Assembly (NCBI RefSeq): GCF_001941825.1
Contig: NZ_CP019038.1
Coordinates: forward strand, 2,294,001-2,358,000
Direction: 5' to 3'
From: Massilia putida
Lineage (GTDB): Bacteria; Pseudomonadota; Gammaproteobacteria; Burkholderiales; Burkholderiaceae_D
DNA: 64,000 nt
This document shows, piece by piece, positions 60,604-64,000 of the stretch (positions are counted from its first letter, which is position 1; every line of letters starts with the position of its first letter). The position numbers and the translations under genes were made by a program. The notes beneath the pieces are model-generated. The model had not been told where the DNA came from, searched no databases, and saw nothing but the letters and a program-made list of their open reading frames with translations.

Positions 60604-63086
60604 GCCTCGGCCGCCTTTTCCAGTTCACGCACCATGCGCGCGACGCGGTCCGCCAGCTTTTCCGTGCTGACCTTTTCGCGGAAACGCTCGACCATCAGAG
60701 GAAAGCCGAACGGCGTGGCGCGCTTGACCTCGCGGAAGGCGACGCGGCGCGCGTGCAGCTCGACGAGCGTGTCGCGCAGGCGCGTGAGTTCCAGTTCCTG
60801 CTCCAGCACTTCGCGTTCGGCCTGCGTGAGCAGCAGGTTGCCGCTGTCGTGCTTGCGGAAGACTTCGAAGAACAGCGACGACGACGCCTGCACCTGGCGC
60901 AGCGATTTCGGCTGCCCCGGATACCCCTGGAACACGAGCCCCGCGATGCGCGCCACTTCGCGGAAGCGCTGCTGCGAGAGCTGCGTCGCGTTCAGGCTGT
61001 CCAGCACGTCCTCCAGCAGATGCGACGTGTCGAACAGGCCGACGTCGGCGCCCGTCTCCGCCTTGAACACGGTGGCCCAGTCGACGTGTTCCGGCGCCAG
61101 CAATTCGAAGCCGTAGTCGTTGATGGCGACGGAAAACGTGCTGGGCATGACGCGCCCCACGCGGTACGCGAACAGCGACGCGAGGCCCGTGTGGACGGCG
61201 CGGCCCGCGAACGGATAGACGAACAGGTGGTAGCCCTCGCGGCTCTTCATGCTTTCCACGACCAGCACATCGCTGCCGGGCAGCGCCGACCAGCGGGCCT
61301 GGATCTCCAGCAGCGGCTGCAGCGCGCGCATCTCCGGCCCGTCGAACACGCCCTCGCTGGCCAGCTTGAGTTCTTCCAGCGCCGCGTGCGCGAGCTCGGA
61401 CGACAGCGGCATCTTGGTGCCCTGCCAGCGGCTGACCGCGCCGCGCGTCGAGTCCGAGCGCTTCACGAACGCCGTCATCTCGTGGACGCGCACGAGTTCC
61501 AGGATGCGGCCGGAGAACAGGAAGCGGTCGCCCGGTTTCATGCGCCCGATGAACGATTCCTCCACGCTGCCGATGCGGCCGCCGCTCACATATTTCACCT
61601 GCATCTGCGCGTCCGACACGATGGTGCCGATCCCCATGCGGTGGCGCCGGCCGATCTTCGCGTCGGGCACGCGATAGACGCCCTCCTCGTCCGGCAGCAC
61701 GCGCTGGTATTCCGGATAAATCGTCAGGCTCCGGCCGCCGCGCGCGACGAAGTCCAGCGCCCACTGCCACTCCTCGGGCGTCAAGTGCCGGTACGACCAC
61801 GCACTCCTCACCTCGTCGTACAGTTCCTCGGAACGGAAGCCGCCGCCCAGCGCGACGGTGACGAGATGCTGCACGAGCACGTCGAACGGCTTGTTGGGCA
61901 CCTGCCGCGCCTCGATGCGGCGCGTCGCGACCGCGCGCTTGGCGCCCGCCGCCTCCAGCAATTCCAGGCTGTTCGTGGGCACGAGCGTCACGCGCGAGAT
62001 GCGTCCCGGCGCGTGGCCGCTGCGCCCTGCCCGCTGCAGCAGCCGCGCGATACCCTTGGCGCTGCCGACCTGCAGCACGCGCTCGACGGGCAGAAAATCC
62101 ACGCCGAGGTCGAGGCTCGCCGTGCACACGACGGCTTTCAGGTCGCCGCGCTTGAGCCCCGTCTCGACCCATTCGCGCACCTCGCGGTCGAGCGAGCCGT
62201 GGTGCAGCGCGACGAGGCCGGCCCAGTCGGGACGCGCTTCGATCAGGTTCTGGTACCACAGCTCCGATTGCGAGCGCGTGTTCGTGAAGATCAGCGTCGC
62301 CTCGTGGTGCTCGATCTCGTCGATCACCGGCTGCAGCATCTGCAGGCCCAGGTGGCCGGCCCACGGAAAGCGTGCGACGTTGGGCGGCACGAGGCAGTCG
62401 ACGACGATCTGTTTTTTCAGGTCGCCCTCGACGAGCACGCCGCCGTCCGGATCGCCCAGCAGAACGCTGCGCGCGTCAAGCAGATTGCCCATCGTGGCCG
62501 ACAGGCCCCACACGACGAGACCGGGATTCCAGCGCCGCAGCCGCGCCAGCGCCAGCTGCACCTGCACGCCGCGCTTGCTGCCCATCAGCTCGTGCCACTC
62601 GTCGATGACGATCATGTCCAGGTGCTTGAACTGGTCGCGCGCGGCCGCATGCGACAGCAGCAGCGACAGGCTTTCCGGCGTCGTGATCAGCACGCCCGGC
62701 AGCGATTTCGACTGGCGCGCGCGCTCGGCCGCGCCCGTGTCGCCCGTGCGCGAGCCGACGCTCCACATGCCGATGGCGTCCGGGCTCGCGGCCGAAAGCT
62801 CGGCCGCCGACGTTTCCAGCGAGCGCTGCGTGTCCGCGGCCAGCGCGCGCATCGGCGTGATCCACAGTACGCGCAGGCCCGTGTTTGCGCGCCTGCTGCG
62901 ATTGGCTCCCCGCAGCAGCGCCGCGAACCAGACAGCGTAGGTCTTGCCCGCGCCCGTGTTCGCGTGCAGCAGGCCCGATTCGCCGGCCAGCGCGGCCTTC
63001 CACACGGCGCGCTGGAACGGGAACACCTTCCAGCCGCGCGCCGCGAACCACGCGTCGACCGCCTGCTCTGCCTGCGCCTTCGTCAT
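60600..63086 (-). CDS. Ligase-associated Lhr-like DEXH helicase
   Basis: An 828-residue superfamily 2 helicase of the Lhr-core type, a 3'-5' translocase on single-stranded DNA. Walker A is NTGAGKT (K49), the DEXH box is [10 protein letters not shown] (about 158), and motif VI is [11 protein letters not shown]. Winged-helix and Lhr-specific domains fill the C-terminal half. It overlaps the ligase gene (ATGA) and the pdeM gene (ATGA). The frame stays open far upstream through the ligase gene, but the ATG at 63086 is the natural start. Its role is DNA repair together with the ligase. Confidence 0.92.
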   Translation of the reverse strand: MTKAQAEQAVDAWFAARGWKVFPFQRAVWKAALAGESGLLHANTGAGKTYAVWFAALLRGANRSRRANTGLRVLWITPMRALAADTQRSLETSAAELSAASPDAIGMWSVGSRTGDTGAAERARQSKSLPGVLITTPESLSLLLSHAAARDQFKHLDMIVIDEWHELMGSKRGVQVQLALARLRRWNPGLVVWGLSATMGNLLDARSVLLGDPDGGVLVEGDLKKQIVVDCLVPPNVARFPWAGHLGLQMLQPVIDEIEHHEATLIFTNTRSQSELWYQNLIEARPDWAGLVALHHGSLDREVREWVETGLKRGDLKAVVCTASLDLGVDFLPVERVLQVGSAKGIARLLQRAGRSGHAPGRISRVTLVPTNSLELLEAAGAKRAVATRRIEARQVPNKPFDVLVQHLVTVALGGGFRSEELYDEVRSAWSYRHLTPEEWQWALDFVARGGRSLTIYPEYQRVLPDEEGVYRVPDAKIGRRHRMGIGTIVSDAQMQVKYVSGGRIGSVEESFIGRMKPGDRFLFSGRILELVRVHEMTAFVKRSDSTRGAVSRWQGTKMPLSSELAHAALEELKLASEGVFDGPEMRALQPLLEIQARWSALPGSDVLVVESMKSREGYHLFVYPFAGRAVHTGLASLFAYRVGRVMPSTFSVAINDYGFELLAPEHVDWATVFKAETGADVGLFDTSHLLEDVLDSLNATQLSQQRFREVARIAGLVFQGYPGQPKSLRQVQASSSLFFEVFRKHDSGNLLLTQAEREVLEQELELTRLRDTLVELHARRVAFREVKRATPFGFPLMVERFREKVSTEKLADRVARMVRELEKAAEA

Positions 63087-64000
63087 GGCGTCACTGCTCC
63101 CAGCAGTCCCTTCAACGTATCGAGCGTATCGGCCTGCTCGACCGTCTTGTCGTCGCGCCGCCGCAGGATGCGCGGAAAACGCACGGCGATGCCGGCCTTG
63201 TGGCGGGTCGACAGGGCGATGCCCTCGAAGCCGATCTCGAACACCATCGTCGGCCGCACGGACCGCACGGGCCCGAATTTTTCCACCGTCGTCTTGCGGA
63301 TGATGTTGTCGACCTGGGCGATCTCCGCATCCGTCAGGCCGGAATACGCCTTCGCGAACGGGACGAGCTTGCGCGCATCGCCCTCGCCGTCCCACACGGC
63401 GAACGTGTAGTCCGTGTAGAGCGACGCGCGCCGGCCGCTGCCCGCCTGGGCATAGATCAGCACCGCGTCGACGGCATACGGATCGATCTTCCACTTCCAC
63501 CATGTGCCCACGTCCTTCGTGCGGCCCACGCCGTATTGCGCATCCTTCGCCTTGAGCATCATGCCTTCGACGCCGCGCGCGCGCGATTCGGCGCGCAACT
63601 TGCCGAGATCCTCCCAGCTGTCGGCCGTGACGAGGGGAGAAATCCGCAACCGCGGTTGCGCGGCACCCGTGACGAGCGTCTCCAGCAGCGCGCGCCGTTC
63701 GTGCTGGGGCAGCGCGCGCGTGTCGACGCCGTCCAGTTCCAGCAAGTCGTACGCGAGCAGCACGGCGGGCAGCTCGGCCAGCAGCTTGCTCGATAGCGTC
63801 TTGCGGCCGATGCGCTTCTGCAGGTCGGCGAACGGCGCGGGCGCGTCGCCCTCGGTCCAGACCAGCACCTCGCCGTCGACCACCGTCCCTTCCGGCAGAT
63901 GGATCCCCGCCAGTTCGGGAAAGCGCTCCGTGATGAGGTCTTCGCCGCGCGACCACAGGTAATTCTGGCCGCCGCGCCGCACGAGCTGGGCGCGGATGCC
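63083..64000 (-). CDS. ATP-dependent DNA ligase (ligase-associated repair operon), N-terminus cut
   Basis: At least 305 residues of an ATP-dependent DNA ligase. The first codons in the window read [16 protein letters not shown], which fits the sequence just after the catalytic K-x-DG motif, so the nucleotidyl lysine lies just outside. Visible downstream are the DGEVLVW motif (metal and adenylate binding), [16 protein letters not shown], the [20 protein letters not shown] motif and the OB-fold end. This is the single-domain bacterial ligase found with the Lhr-like helicase and PdeM. An MBL-fold exonuclease gene is often upstream in such operons and would be outside the window. Confidence 0.9.
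   Translation of the reverse strand, partial: GIRAQLVRRGGQNYLWSRGEDLITERFPELAGIHLPEGTVVDGEVLVWTEGDAPAPFADLQKRIGRKTLSSKLLAELPAVLLAYDLLELDGVDTRALPQHERRALLETLVTGAAQPRLRISPLVTADSWEDLGKLRAESRARGVEGMMLKAKDAQYGVGRTKDVGTWWKWKIDPYAVDAVLIYAQAGSGRRASLYTDYTFAVWDGEGDARKLVPFAKAYSGLTDAEIAQVDNIIRKTTVEKFGPVRSVRPTMVFEIGFEGIALSTRHKAGIAVRFPRILRRRDDKTVEQADTLDTLKGLLGAVTP

Noticed and set aside
60753..63410. Long plus-strand frame opposite the Lhr-like helicase
   Set aside because: Low-complexity Arg/His/Gln-rich product, no start signal, spans two real genes.
63087..63956. Extension of the helicase frame upstream through the ligase gene
   Set aside because: The ATG at 63086 overlaps the ligase stop as ATGA, and upstream sequence in this frame is Arg-rich without homology.
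1..64000. Prophage, integrated plasmid or insertion sequence
   Set aside because: No integrase, transposase, phage structural gene or tRNA attachment site is seen. Mobile-type signal is limited to short palindromic repeats.

Overview
This is a high-GC, densely packed chromosomal segment. It most likely comes from a betaproteobacterium of the order Burkholderiales, and Oxalobacteraceae (Massilia/Telluria/Duganella-like) is my best guess. The clues are the block leuC - entericidin - leuD - leuB - asd - fimV - truA - trpF - trpB - trpA - accD - folC - SPOR protein - cvpA - purF, the block rpsF - priB - rpsR - rplI - dnaB, and several families of short palindromic repeats in the gaps. The family placement is inference; no rRNA or other marker is present to confirm it.

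Layout. 1-5068 is an arn operon for 4-amino-4-deoxy-L-arabinose modification of lipid A (arnB, arnC, ArnA split into two genes, arnD). It is followed by a peroxiredoxin and a PIN-PhoH ATPase. 7822-18633 (minus strand) holds a two-partner secretion locus (TpsB, a TpsA exoprotein with an extraordinary cysteine-repeat tail, and a FecR-domain protein) preceded by a CHASE2-adenylate cyclase and a GAF/HD-GYP phosphodiesterase. 18872-22429 carries a metallo-beta-lactamase-fold hydrolase, an orphan GAF-GspE ATPase and a small lipoprotein. 22492-27526 has a lipoprotein pullulanase and a Pit phosphate transporter with its PhoU-like partner.

27720-33178 is housekeeping: dnaB, rplI, rpsR, priB, rpsF, lexA with its SOS box, a truncated RlmI-like gene, and udk. 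33200-52719 (all minus strand) runs through a Sel1-like protein, a Cys/Met-metabolism PLP enzyme, purF, cvpA, a SPOR protein, folC, accD, trpA/B/F, truA, fimV, asd, leuB, leuD, a 40-residue entericidin-like gene, and leuC. 52949-55704 is an isolated cheZ-cheA pair. 56074-58537 groups a universal stress protein, a NarL-type response regulator and an FNR-like regulator without Fe-S cysteines. 58621-59727 encodes a glycine-zipper envelope protein. 59929-64000 is the 'ligase-associated' DNA repair operon (ATP-dependent ligase, Lhr-like helicase, PdeM phosphoesterase), cut by the window end.

The most unusual item is the TpsA exoprotein. About 320 C-terminal residues contain sixteen C-x8-C motifs in tandem, in a protein class that is normally cysteine-poor. 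Its genes sit with a FecR-domain protein and with cAMP and c-di-GMP signalling enzymes, so this may be a surface adhesion system under second-messenger control. Also notable are REPIN-like and GGGGTCAGAGCCC palindromic repeat families, one of which forms the end of truA, and a second repeat type that supplies the stop of pdeM.
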